This document shows, piece by piece, positions 1-8,261 of a stretch of DNA of 64,000 bases (position 1 is the stretch's first letter; the number at the start of each line of letters is the position of its first letter). The stretch comes from DATDAH01 sp963845425. Its GTDB lineage: Bacteria; Actinomycetota; Acidimicrobiia; Acidimicrobiales; DATDAH01. A model generated the notes under the pieces. The model did not search any database, had not been told where the DNA came from, and worked only from the letters and a program-made list of their open reading frames with translations. Location of the stretch: assembly GCA_963845425.1 (NCBI GenBank), contig CAWJSC010000001.1, positions 1 through 64,000 on the forward strand. Reading direction: 5' to 3'. The position numbers were made by a program, and so were the translations under genes.

Positions 1-1694
1 TCGCGGCGATGTCGGTCGTGGTCCTCCTCGTCTCCTCGTGCTCGTTCCTCAGCGACGGCGGTGACGGCGGCTCGGCCGCCGCGGCGACGGCCGACGCCTA
101 CCTGACGGCGTGGGCCGCCGGCGACGTGGCGGCCATGGGCGCGCTGGTCGCCGACCCGCCTGCAGACTTCACCACCGTCCAACAGCAGTTCCGGACCGGC
201 CTGCAGGTCGTGACCGCCGAGGTGTCCGCCGTCGACGTGGCGACCTCCGGGGACACGGGCACGGCGTCGTTCCGGGCGGAGCTGGGGCTCCAGGGCCTCG
301 GGACCTGGGCGTACGACGGCGCGCTGGACCTCACGGAGGTCGACGGTGACTGGCGGGTGGCGTTCACGCCTGCCTCGCTGCACCCGGCGCTGACCGACGG
401 CGCCCGTCTCCAGCGCACACGGGCCCAGGGGCCCCGGGCACGATCGTGGCCGACGGCGGCCAGCCGCTCGCCGTCGGGGGACCGGGGGAGGGGGCTCGCC
501 AGGACGAGCTGGCCGGGGCCCTCGTCGGCCAGCTCCGGGAGTTGAGCGCGCCGGAGGCGGCCCAGCTCGGCCTCGAGTACGCCGCCGGCGACCTGGTCGG
601 GGCCGACGGTGTGGAGGCCGGCTTCGAGGACCAGCTCGGCGGGTCGGACCCGGTCGGGCAGATCAAGGTCGTCGACGGCGCCGGGCGGGTCAGCGACGTG
701 CTCCACGAGTTCGGCGGGGAGCGGCCCGAGCCCCTCCGCCTGACCCTCGACTACGCCACCCAGCGGGCGGCGGAGGAGGCGATTGCCGACGTGGCCCTGC
801 CGGTGGCCCTGGTCGCGATCGACAGCCGCACGGGCGCGGTGCGGGCGGTGGCCAACAACCCGTCGGGCTTCGACCGGGCCCTGCTGGGGGAGTACGCCCC
901 GGGCTCCACCTTCAAGATCGTCACCGCCGCCGGCGATCCTCGCGGCCGGCGTGGAGCCCGAGCAGGTCCTGCCCTGCCCCTACGAGACCCGTCCGGGTGA
1001 CTCGGCCCCCTTCACCAACGCCTTCGGCGAGGACTACGGCGACCTCCCCTTCATCGACACCTTCGCCAAGTCCTGCAACACCACCTTCGTCGACCTGGGC
1101 TTCCAGCTCGGGCCGACCCGGCTGCTCGAGGCGGCGGAGTACGTTCGGGTTCAACCAGGCGTCTACGACCTCGGGGTGCCGACCGAGTTCGCCTCCTTCC
1201 CCCTGCCGGAGTCCGACACCGAGACCGGGGCGGCCTCGATCGGCCAGGGTCGGGTGTCGGTCACACCGCTGCACATGGCCACGGTGGCGGCGGCGGCCTA
1301 CGACGGCACCTGGCGCCCGCCGTTCCTCAGCGGCGAGCCGCCGACCGAGGGCGCCCACGAGCTGCCCGAGGCGGCCCGGGAGCACCTGCCCGAGTTCCTG
1401 CGGGAGGTGGTGCGGACCGGCACCGGCCAGGCGGCCGGCATCCTCGGCCGGGACATCGGCGGCAAGACCGGCACCGCCGAGTTCGGCGAGGAGGACCCGC
1501 CCGAGACCCACGCCTGGTTCGCCGGCTTCATCGGCGACCTGGCCTACGCCGTGGTCGTCGAGGGGGGCGGCATCGGCGGTGAGGTGGCCGCGCCCCTCAT
1601 CCACGAGTTCCTGGCCGCCCTGCCCCCGCCCCCGGACGGCCCCGGCGAGATCGAGGGCTTCGGCGAGGAGCCGACCGACACCGACGAGGACTGA
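1..1694 (+). CDS. Penicillin-binding protein (transpeptidase), 5'-truncated and frameshifted
   Basis: This is a class B-like D,D-transpeptidase that cross-links peptidoglycan at the outer face of the membrane. An N-terminal NTF2-like (MecA_N type) domain covers about 60-430, and a dimerisation and transpeptidase region follows. The catalytic motifs are all visible: STFK with its serine at 905-907, SCN with its serine at 1071-1073, and KTGT with its lysine at 1464-1466. The reading frame changes near 405-435 and near 934. A short compensated shift at about 1145-1170 hides an FGFN-type motif before DLGVP. The first ATG in frame (position 9) leaves too little sequence before the lipobox-like VSSC for a signal peptide, so the true start probably lies upstream of the window. 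The family call is firm; the breaks look like sequence errors rather than decay, because all motifs survive. Confidence 0.85.
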
Positions 1695-1725
1695 CCCGGG
1701 TTCGACCCGCCGACAACGGCGTCGG

Positions 1726-1731
1726 TAGCGT
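1726..1731 (+). promoter_or_regulatory. Putative -10 box (leaderless) of mdh
   Basis: TAGCGT ends 7 nt before the ATG at 1739, with no Shine-Dalgarno sequence between. A transcript would begin at or very near the start codon. Confidence 0.4.
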
Positions 1732-1738
1732 GCGAGCC

Positions 1739-2727
1739 ATGGCATCCCCCACCCGAGTGGCCGTGACCGGCGCCGCCGGCCAGATCGGCTACAGCCTCCT
1801 CTTCCGCATCGCCAACGGCGACCTCCTCGGCCCCGGACCAGCCGGTCCAGCTCCAGATGCTGGAGATCCCGCCGGCCATGGACGCCCTGCGGGGCGTGGC
1901 CATGGAGCTGGACGACTGCGCCTTCCCGCTGCTGAGCGGGATGGTCATGAGCGACCAGCCCGAGATCGCCTTCGAGGGGGCCGACGTGGCGCTCCTGGTC
2001 GGCTCCCGTCCCCGCTCCAAGGGCATGGAGCGGGCCGACCTGCTCGAGGCCAACGGCGCCATCTTCACCGTCCAGGGCAAGGCCCTGTCCGCGGCCGCGG
2101 CCGACGACTGCAAGGTCCTGGTGGTCGGCAACCCGGCCAACACCAACTGCCTGATCGCCATGAACAACTGCGAGCGGCTGCCCGAGAAGAACTTCACGGC
2201 CATGACCCGCCTCGACCACAACCGGGCCCTGGCCCAGGTCGCGGCCAAGGCCGGCGTCCCGGTCACCGACGTGACCCGCATGACCATCTGGGGCAACCAC
2301 TCCGCCACCCAGTACCCCGACGTCTTCCATGCCCAGGTCGGCGGCCGCCCCGCCACCGAGGTCATCGGCGACGAGGCCTGGATCGAGAACGAGTTCATCC
2401 CCACGGTCCAGCAGCGGGGTGCGGCCGTCATCGAGGCCCGGGGCAGCTCCAGTGCCGCCTCCGCCGCGAACGCCGCCATCGATCACGTCCGCACCTGGAT
2501 GGACGGCACGCCGGAAGGGGACTGGGTGTCGATGGCGATCCCCTCCGACGGCTCCTACGGCACGCCCGAGGGCCTGCTCTCGTCCTTCCCGTGCACGACG
2601 GCCGACGGCGAGTGGTCCATCGTCCAGGGCCTCGAGATCGACGACTTCTCCCGCCGGCGCATCGACGCCAGCAACGGCGAGCTGGCCGACGAGCGGGACA
2701 CCGTCGCCGGCCTCGGCCTGCATCTGA
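1739..2727 (+). CDS. mdh: Malate dehydrogenase
   Basis: NAD-dependent malate dehydrogenase, interconverting malate and oxaloacetate in the cytoplasmic TCA cycle. The N-terminal GAAGQIGY dinucleotide-binding loop is followed by NPANTN, the TRLDHNR segment and the WGNHS active-site histidine, all in the order expected for the roughly 330-residue actinobacterial enzyme. One extra G near 1835 shifts the frame between DLLGP and QPVQLQ. A second extra base near 2723 hides the natural end: in the corrected frame the protein finishes GLGLI with a stop at 2725-2727. In the sequence as given, the frame instead runs on to 2780 with an unrelated tail. The ATG at 1739 is preferred over GTG 1730 because it fits the family N-terminus and the upstream -10 box. 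Confidence 0.9.
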
Positions 2728-2833
2728 CGTCGGGCGGACGACCGAAACCGAGGCAGGGATGGGGCGTGGGGACGGGCTGAAGGCCGTCGGGGGCGAAACC
2801 GACGTCAGATCTCACGGCCAGTGAACGCCTCCT

Positions 2834-2889
2834 GTTCTGGCTCCTGATCCTCCGGTCATAGGCGGAGGATCAGGAGCCAGTACGCCGAA
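2834..2889 (+). repeat. 56-nt hairpin element, copy 1
   Basis: A perfect 18-bp stem pairs 2837-2854 with 2863-2880 around an 8-nt loop. The element starts GTTCTGGC and ends GCCAGTACGCCGAA. A second copy with the same length and identical ends lies on the other strand at 38112-38167, but with a different stem sequence that still pairs. It sits between the convergent genes mdh and the Fpg/Nei glycosylase. It could be a bidirectional terminator, a REP-like dispersed element, or a structured RNA. The rest of the 2728-2997 gap holds nothing else I can identify. Confidence 0.7.
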
Positions 2890-2997
2890 GCTGTAGCGCA
2901 CCGGGCGGTTCGGCCACGGAGGGTGCTGATTGGGCGCCGACGAGCCCGGCGGGAAGCACCAGGCCCCCGTGGTTGCCGCGGTTTCGGTCCCCCAGCC

Positions 2998-3848
2998 CTA
3001 CGGCCGCGTCACTTGCAGGAACTTGCTGGTGGTGTTGTCGGCGAGGACCTTGCCGTCGGTCTGGCAGGTGGCGCAGTAGTTGACCGTGTACTTCACGTAG
3101 GCCACCTCGCGCACGGTGTCGCCGCAGACGGGGCAGGTCTCGCCCTTGCGGTGGTGGACGGACCCGGGCCGCTCCTTGGACGAGCTCATGTCGTCCCGCC
3201 CCCGCTCGTAGGCCAGGCCCTCGGCCACCGCCTCCTGGATGGCGGCGTGGAGGCGCTCGATCTCCTCGGCGGTGAGCTTCGAGGCGTTGGCGAACGGTGA
3301 GAGCTTGGCCTTGTGGGTGATCTCGTTGGCCAGGCGGCGGCCGATGCCGGCCATCGGGTGCTGGTCCCGCAGGACACCGTGGAGACGCTTGGACTGGTCA
3401 CCGATGCGCTCGGCGACGCCGGCGGCGTCGAGCGAGTCGGCGTCGGGCCCGAGGTGGGCGATGGGCTCCTCGCCCTCCCGGAGCTCGCTCGACGACCCAG
3501 ACCCCGGCCCGCTTCTCGGTCCCCGCCTCGCTGAGCAGCAGGGCCCGACCGTCGGCGAACACCCAGCGGGCCAGGCCGCCCCGGGGCTTGGGTGACTGCT
3601 TCTCGTCGGGCTTGAGCCGGCCGCCCTGCATGAGGTGGACGACGAAGGTGGCGGGCTCGAACACCAGCGCCAGGTACTTGCCCCGCTGGTCCGACCCGCA
3701 GCAGCGGCGAGCCGTAGGCCACGTCGGGGGCCGGGGCGTAGGTCTTCAGCGCCGTGAACGAGATCGGGACGAACCTCTCCAGGACGGCCCCGCCGAACTC
3801 GGCCGTCAGCCGCTCGGCATGGGCCCGGATCTCGGGGATCTCAGGCAT
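2998..3848 (-). CDS. Fpg/Nei family DNA glycosylase (frameshifted)
   Basis: Base-excision repair glycosylase/AP lyase that removes oxidised bases. It starts MPEIPEI, with the N-terminal Pro2 nucleophile and Glu3 that define the family. The central part holds the HLMQGGRL strand. The H2TH region contains GIGRRLANEI and the C-terminal part a four-cysteine zinc finger (CPVC...CATC). Total length is about 283 codons, normal for the family. Two frame changes interrupt it: near 3697 (between GLLRVG and the DQRGKYLALVFEP stretch) and near 3495 (before ELREGEEP). All three segments are collinear and conserved, so I treat it as one gene with sequence errors. The start overlaps the stop of the upstream SCP2-like gene by 8 bp, which suggests one operon. 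Confidence 0.85.
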
Positions 3849-4197
3849 CGGCCAGGGCCTCGTCGATCCGGGCCAGCGCCTCCCGGTGCTCGGTCAGCCG
3901 GGCCGTCGCGCCCCGGACGGTCAGTCGACCGGCGGTCAGGGCGGCCCCTGCGCTCAAGGTGCCGTCGGCGATGGCCTCGGCGGTCTGCTCGGTCCTGGCA
4001 TGAAGGTCACGTCGGGCGCTGTCGGCCCGCCCGGCGAGCACCCGGACGCCGTCGGGCCCGAGCACGAGGTGCCAGGCGATCTCGTCGTCGCCGTCGGTCA
4101 CGACCTGCTGGACGACGAAGGCCTCATCGGCGGCCGGGAGGTCCCGGACCGCGATGTCGAGCGCCTCGACCCACGCTGCCGAGAAGCGAGGCACCAT
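3841..4197 (-). CDS. SCP2-like sterol-transfer domain protein
   Basis: A small soluble protein of about 118 residues, beginning MVPRFSAAWVEAL. The layout of an N-terminal helix, a strand with AWHLVLGPDGVRVLAG, and a closing helix resembles SCP2/alkyl-binding fold proteins, which bind hydrophobic ligands. The match is by pattern only. I chose the ATG at 4197 rather than GTG 4206 because TACCGT lies 7 nt upstream, the same spacing seen at many other genes here. It is the first gene of a two-gene unit with the DNA glycosylase. Confidence 0.6.
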   Translation of the reverse strand: MVPRFSAAWVEALDIAVRDLPAADEAFVVQQVVTDGDDEIAWHLVLGPDGVRVLAGRADSARRDLHARTEQTAEAIADGTLSAGAALTAGRLTVRGATARLTEHREALARIDEALADA

Positions 4198-4204
4198 GCC
4201 TCGC

Positions 4205-4210
4205 ACGGTA
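4205..4210 (-). promoter_or_regulatory. Putative -10 box of the SCP2-like gene
   Basis: TACCGT on the minus strand, 7 nt before the ATG at 4197. Confidence 0.35.
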
Positions 4211-4228
4211 GGCGACGTCGGCGGCCGC

Positions 4229-4299
4229 TTGACTCACCGGCGGGCGGAATTCTGACCAGTATATCTAGTCAGATAGGATTTTCCGTATATCCTGGAATC
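4229..4299 (+). promoter_or_regulatory. AT-rich toxin-antitoxin promoter/operator
   Basis: This is one of the most AT-rich stretches in the window. It contains a TCTGAC/GTCAGA inverted repeat (4251-4256 and 4268-4273) around an AT-rich core, TAGGAT at 4274-4279, and TATCCT at 4288-4293, 6 nt before the antitoxin ATG. An autoregulated antitoxin operator is expected here from Phd/YefM systems; the inverted repeat is the candidate site. Confidence 0.5.
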
Positions 4300-4536
4300 A
4301 TGACGGAGCGGACGATCATGGCCAGCGCCTTCAAGGAGCAGTGCCTGGCCGTGCTCGACCAGGTCGCGCTCGATCACATCCCTGTCGTCGTCACCAAGCG
4401 AGGCCGTCCGGTGGCCCGGCTGGTCCCGATTGACGCCGGACCGACCGGCCGGTCCACGATGGGCTCGGTCCGGCTCATCGCCGAGGACGACGAGGCCTAC
4501 TTCTCGACCGGGGAGCGGTGGGAGGCTGAGTCCTGA
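4300..4536 (+). CDS. Antitoxin, Phd/YefM family
   Basis: A 78-residue antitoxin. The N-terminal half (MTERTIMASAFKEQCLAVLDQV) has the Phd/YefM beta-helix pattern, with the VVVTKRGRPVARLVP signature that follows the DNA-binding dimer core. The C-terminal tail (roughly residues 55-78, acidic with an EDDEAYFS stretch) would wrap the toxin. It is directly upstream of, and overlaps by 4 nt, a PIN-domain toxin. Such proteins normally dimerise on their own promoter. The ATG at 4300 is the only good start; the frame is open far upstream but overlaps the opposite-strand gene. Confidence 0.88.
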   Translation: MTERTIMASAFKEQCLAVLDQVALDHIPVVVTKRGRPVARLVPIDAGPTGRSTMGSVRLIAEDDEAYFSTGERWEAES

Positions 4537-4934
4537 TCGTCCTCGACACCCACACCTTGCTCTGGTGGCAGGCGGGAAGCGAACGGCTCTCGCGGCCCGC
4601 TCGTTTCCGGATCGAGAAGGCCGCCCGGATCCTGGTGAGTCCGATCTCGCTCTGGGAGATCGCCCTCCTGGTTCGCAAGGGCCGGTTCGAGTTGGATCGC
4701 AACCCGTTCGACTGGGCCAGGGACCTCCTGGCTGAGGACCGGATCGAGCTGGCTCCGCTCACGGCGACCGCCGCCGTCGGAGCGGGGCTCCTGCCCGCCG
4801 ACGGATTCGAGGGCGATCCTGCTGATTGCATCATCTACGCCACCGCCCGGGAGCTCGTGGCACCGCTCATCACCAAGGACCACCGCATGCACCGCTTCGC
4901 CGCCGCTGCCCGCGGCATGCGCATCGTGTGGTGA
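4533..4934 (+). CDS. vapC: PIN-domain toxin, VapC family, probable CTG start
   Basis: A ribonuclease toxin of about 133 residues paired with the upstream Phd-type antitoxin. PIN active-site acids are visible if translation starts at CTG 4533: Asp5 in IVLDTH, Glu42 in SLWEIALL, Asp98 in DPADCIIYA and Asp116 in TKDHRM. The first standard start codon in frame, TTG 4557, would remove Asp5 and the first strand, so CTG is the only start that gives an intact enzyme. The CTG overlaps the antitoxin stop as CTGA, mimicking the common ATGA coupling. A miscalled A is the alternative. VapC toxins usually cleave tRNA or rRNA; the target here cannot be told from sequence. Confidence 0.85.
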   Translation: MIVLDTHTLLWWQAGSERLSRPARFRIEKAARILVSPISLWEIALLVRKGRFELDRNPFDWARDLLAEDRIELAPLTATAAVGAGLLPADGFEGDPADCIIYATARELVAPLITKDHRMHRFAAAARGMRIVW

Positions 4935-5386
4935 ATGGCCGGTGGCGGTGGGTGTGGTCAGCGGACGGGACTGAGGCGGGGCACCTCGGAATGGCGTTCC
5001 TGGCCGATCGGGTGGAGGTGACGGCCTCGCTGGCCCGGCCGGGGCACGACCTGGTGGTCCTCCACGAGCCGGATGCGCCGTTGCCCCGCGCCGGGTCCCG
5101 CGAGATCCGGGCGTCGGGGCTGTGGGCCGATGCCATCGAGGAGGAGCGGGGGCAGCGGTGGACGATCGGGCTGGAGGCCTTCGCCCTGGCCGTCGACCAC
5201 CCCGACGACACGATCGGCCGTCGGGTCCCGATCGGCTTCGACCTGGAGTGGGAGCGGTCCGGTCCCGACGTCGAGGGCCAGACGCCGGCCCGGGTCCACG
5301 GTGAGGTCCTGATCGAGGCCGACGCCCTCGACCTGGATGCTGCGGGCTGGTGGCGGTACTGGGGTCCGGACGGGCCCCACCGGTAG
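4931..5386 (+). CDS. Conserved hypothetical protein
   Basis: A soluble protein of about 151 residues beginning VNGRWRWVWSADG, from a GTG that overlaps the toxin stop as GTGA. It is rich in Asp, Glu and Trp, with no signal peptide or membrane segment. It shows alternating beta-like segments (VEVTASLARPGHD, RWTIGLEAFALAV, GFDLEWERSG) that suggest an all-beta fold, and it closes with GWWRYWGPDGP. I do not recognise the family. The overlap with the toxin gene suggests cotranscription, but the composition matches the surrounding chromosome, so it need not be part of the toxin-antitoxin module. A start at ATG 4991 is possible. Confidence 0.55.
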   Translation: MNGRWRWVWSADGTEAGHLGMAFLADRVEVTASLARPGHDLVVLHEPDAPLPRAGSREIRASGLWADAIEEERGQRWTIGLEAFALAVDHPDDTIGRRVPIGFDLEWERSGPDVEGQTPARVHGEVLIEADALDLDAAGWWRYWGPDGPHR

Positions 5387-5389
5387 CCT
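5384..5389 (+). promoter_or_regulatory. Putative -10 box of dedA
   Basis: TAGCCT, 6 nt before the GTG at 5396. It overlaps the stop region of the preceding gene. Confidence 0.35.
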
Positions 5390-5395
5390 CGCCCG

Positions 5396-6089
5396 GTGCT
5401 CAGTGTCGTGCTCGCTGCTCTCGGCAGCCTGGATCCGGAGAACCTGCTCGACGCGCTTCGGGGCCATCGGCCTGTTCCTGATCGTCTTCGCCGAGTCCGG
5501 CCTCCTCATCGGCTTCTTCCTCCCCGGCGACTCGCTCCTGTTCACCGCCGGCCTGCTCTCCTCCCAGGGCCATCTGGCCCCCCTGCCCGTCCTGCTGGCC
5601 GGTTGCTTCGCCGCCGCCGTCGCGGGCGACCAGGTGGGCTACCTGTTCGGGCGCCGGGTCGGCCCGTCGCTCTTCAACCGACCGGACTCCCGCATCTTCA
5701 AGCAGGAGTATGTGGAGAAGGCGCAGAACTACTTCGAGGAGCACGGATCCAAGACCATCGTCCTGGCCCGCTTCGTTCCCGTCGTGCGCACCTTCGCCCC
5801 GATCGTGGCCGGCGTGGGCCGCATGCACTACCGGACGTTCGTCTCCTACAACGTCCTGGGCGGCTTCCTGTGGGCCGTCGGGATCACCACCCTGGGCTAC
5901 ATCCTGGGGGAGACGGTCCCCTCGATCGACAAGTACCTGCTGCCGGCGATCGCGGTGATCATCGGGCTCTCGGCCCTGCCGGTGCTGCTCGAGATCCGCA
6001 AGGCCCGGCGGGAGTCCGCCGCGGCGGCGGCCACGCCGATGCCCGAGCCCGTGCTGGGTCCGGACGTCCCCGTCGACACCGAGCCCTGA
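5396..6089 (+). CDS. DedA/SNARE-associated family membrane protein (one frameshift)
   Basis: An integral membrane protein of the DedA family, linked elsewhere to lipid (undecaprenyl phosphate or phosphatidylethanolamine) translocation and proton-motive-force homeostasis. It has the re-entrant segment FLPGDSLLFTAG, the conserved ARFVPVVRTFAPIVAGVG loop with its essential arginines, and several hydrophobic segments. It ends in a Pro/Ala-rich cytoplasmic tail. A single extra base near 5452 separates the first 19 codons (ending SLDPENLLDA) from FGAIGLFLIVFAESG. With that corrected, the protein is about 231 residues, normal for the family. Starting at GTG 5396 fits the family N-terminus. Confidence 0.88.
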
Positions 6090-6101
6090 GCCGCTGCGCC
6101 G

Positions 6102-6929
6102 ATGAACATCCTGCTCGGGGGGATCGTGGTGGCCGTGGTCACCGCGGTGAGCATCGTGGCCATGCTCGCGGTCCGTCGTCGGGCGCCTGAAGGCAGCTAC
6201 TTCTCCGACGGCGACCGGGCCTCGGGGGTCTTCGGCGTCCTGGCCACCGGGTTCTCCGTCCTGCTCGGCTTCATCGTCTTCCTCTCGTTCACGACCTACG
6301 ACGCGTCCCGCTCGGGGGCGGAGGAGGAGGCGGTGATCGTGGCCCAGCAGTTCGAGACGGCCCAGTTCTTCGCCGACGACCTGGCCGACCGAGCTGACCG
6401 GCGAGCTGGTCTGCTACGGCCGCTCCGTGGTCGGTGAGGAGTGGGACCGGCTCGAGGCCGGGACCCTCGGCGACGAGATCAACCCTTGGGGGCTCGTCCT
6501 CTTCGAGACCCTGCCAGACGGTCGAGCCGGAGACGAACGCCGAGCAGTCGGCCTACGACCGGTGGCTCGACCAGACCATCGCCCGCGAGGACGGCCCGCA
6601 ACGACCGGGTGCACGCCGTGTCCGGGGTCATCCCGAGCCCGCTCTGGATCGTCCTGCTCTTCGTCTCGGCCGTGATCTTCCTGCTACATGCTGTTCTTCG
6701 CCGACAGCGCCGAGCGGGCGACGACCCAGGCCCTGCTGATGGGGTCCGTCGTCGCGGTCATCACCACGCTGCTCCTCCTGCTCGTCTTCTTCAACCAGCC
6801 GTTCCAGGACGACGTCGGCGGGTTGCGGCCGGACTCCATGGAGCGGGTCCTGCGCATCATCGACGAGACCGCGGACGCCGCCGACATCGAGATCGTGGCC
6901 CCGTGTGACGCCGTGGTGCGGCGATCTGA
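6102..6929 (+). CDS. DUF4239-like (bestrophin-like) membrane protein, multiply frameshifted
   Basis: An N-terminal membrane segment (ILLGGIVVAVVTAVSIVAML) and a second one (GVLATGFSVLLGFIVFLSF) are followed by a soluble helical part and two C-terminal membrane segments. The pattern resembles DUF4239 proteins. The coding frame changes about four times, near 6391, 6512, 6592 and 6680, each consistent with one extra base. The merged protein reads smoothly across all pieces (DDLADELTGELVCYG, then TVEPETNAEQ, then ARNDRVHAV, then YMLFFADSAERA). The C-terminal APCDA motif is typical of the family end. In the sequence as given, the last piece runs on into the next gene; one further indel would create a stop at 6927-6929. 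Function unknown; an ion-channel-like role has been proposed for related folds. Confidence 0.65.
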
Positions 6930-6930
6930 G

Positions 6931-7563
6931 GTGAACGGGCGCGCTCGACCGAGCCGGCTGGAGCTGGCCGCCACGGTGCTCCTCGCCGTCGCCGCGGTGG
7001 CCACGGCCTGGAGCAGCTACCAGGCCACGCGCTGGAACGGCGAGCAGGCCAAGGCGGCCAGCCAGACCAACGGCATCCGCATCGACGCGGCCCGGGCCCA
7101 GGGCGAGGCCCAGGCCGAGACCGAGGTCGACGTGGCCCTGTTCATCCAGTGGGTCGACGCCGACGCCACGGGCGAGGAGGAGCTGGCCGACTTCTACGCC
7201 AGTCGCTTCCGCGACGAGTTCCAGCCCGCCTTCGACGCCTGGCTGGCCACCGACCCGCTCGACAACGTCGACGCCCCGCCCTCGCCGTTCGCCCTGCCGG
7301 AGTACCAGGTCGAGGCCCAGGACCAGGCCGACGAGTACGACCGGCAGTCCGAGGCCTCGGCGGCGACCGTGCGCCGCGACATCCAGCGGGCGACCAACTA
7401 CGTGCTGGCGGTCGTGCTCTTCGCCGTGGCGCTCTTCTTCGCCGGCATCAGCACCAAGCTGACCAGCGAGCGGCTCCGGGCCACGCTGCTGGTCGTCGGT
7501 TGGGTGGTGTTCCTCGGCACGGTGGCGTGGATCGCCACCTTCCCGATCAGCTTCGCCGTCTGA
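6931..7563 (+). CDS. Hypothetical membrane protein (DUF4337-like)
   Basis: About 210 residues from a GTG at 6931, preceded by CTGAGG. One membrane segment near residues 10-30 (LELAATVLLAVAAVATAWSS) is followed by the motif YQATRWNGEQA and a long helical acidic domain. Two C-terminal membrane segments close the protein (VLAVVLFAVALFFAGI and LVVGWVVFLGTVAWIATF). This topology resembles DUF4337-type proteins of unknown function. The reading frame is open from the preceding DUF4239-like gene, so a fusion cannot be excluded, but the internal membrane-start pattern argues for a separate protein. It ends one base before the end of the convergent sdhB. Confidence 0.6.
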   Translation: MNGRARPSRLELAATVLLAVAAVATAWSSYQATRWNGEQAKAASQTNGIRIDAARAQGEAQAETEVDVALFIQWVDADATGEEELADFYASRFRDEFQPAFDAWLATDPLDNVDAPPSPFALPEYQVEAQDQADEYDRQSEASAATVRRDIQRATNYVLAVVLFAVALFFAGISTKLTSERLRATLLVVGWVVFLGTVAWIATFPISFAV

Positions 7564-8261
7564 TCACACCCGGGAGAAGAGGATCTCCCGCTTCACCTCC
7601 TCGATGGCCTGGGTGACCTTGATGTCGCGGGGCAGGCATCGGTGCAGTTGAAGGCGGTGCGGCAGCGCCAGACGCCCGTGCGGTCGTTGAGGATGTCCAG
7701 GCGCTCGGTCCCGGCCTCGTCACGGCTGTCGAAGATGAAGCGGTGGGCGTTGACGATCGCGGCCGGGCCGACGTAGCCCGAGTTGCCCCAGAACACCGGG
7801 CAGGAGGTGGTGCAGGCGGCGCAGAGGATGCACTTGGTGGTGTCGTCGAAGCGCTCCCGCTCCTCGGCGGACTGGGTGCGCTCCCGGTAGCCGGGCTCGT
7901 CGGTGGTGACCAGGTAGGGCAGCACCGAGCGGTACTGGGCGAAGAACGGCTCCATGTCCACGACCAGGTCCTTGATGACCGGCAGGCCCCGGATCGGCTC
8001 GACGGTGATCTTGTCGCCCACGTCCTGGATGAGCAGCGTGCAGGCCAGCCGGTTGACGCCGTTGATGATCATGGCGTCGGAGCCGCAGACCCCGTGGACG
8101 CAGGAGCGGCGCAGGGCCAGGGTCCCGTCGTGGTGGTACTTCACCTCGTGGATGGCGTCCAGCACCTTGTCGGTGGGCTCCATCTCGACCGTGTAGGTCT
8201 CCCAGTGGGGCTTGGTGTCGGTCTCGGGGTTGTAGCGCTTGATCTGGAGTTCGACCTGCAT
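7564..8261 (-). CDS. sdhB: Succinate dehydrogenase iron-sulfur subunit
   Basis: The electron-transfer subunit of complex II, passing electrons from the flavoprotein to quinone. The N-terminal ferredoxin-like domain has the [2Fe-2S] ligands in RRSCVHGVCGSDAM and the later RLACTLL. The C-terminal domain has the cluster ligands CILCAACTTSCP and CRTAFNCTDACP. A missing C in a run near 7634 shifts the frame after TDACP. Reading across it restores RDIKVTQAIEEVKREILFSRV, with a stop that abuts the convergent gene at 7564. Its ATG shares one base with the sdhA stop, so the two are translationally coupled. Confidence 0.92.

Noticed and set aside
2834..2889. Integron attC site
   Set aside because: Core-site consensus (GTTRRRY and its partner) is not met, no gene cassettes or integrase are near, and the stem is perfectly paired without the usual extrahelical bases.
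2890..2997. tRNA or small RNA gene
   Set aside because: No cloverleaf or anticodon arm could be drawn; the sequence after the hairpin shows no conserved structure.
3754..4299. N-terminal extension of the antitoxin
   Set aside because: The frame is open, but it lies antisense to the SCP2-like and glycosylase genes and across the AT-rich promoter; family length fits the ATG at 4300.
6102..7563. Single large fused membrane protein
   Set aside because: The first part ends in the typical DUF4239-like APCDA motif, and the second has its own GTG and new N-terminal membrane helix; the join is explained by one more indel in a stretch full of them.
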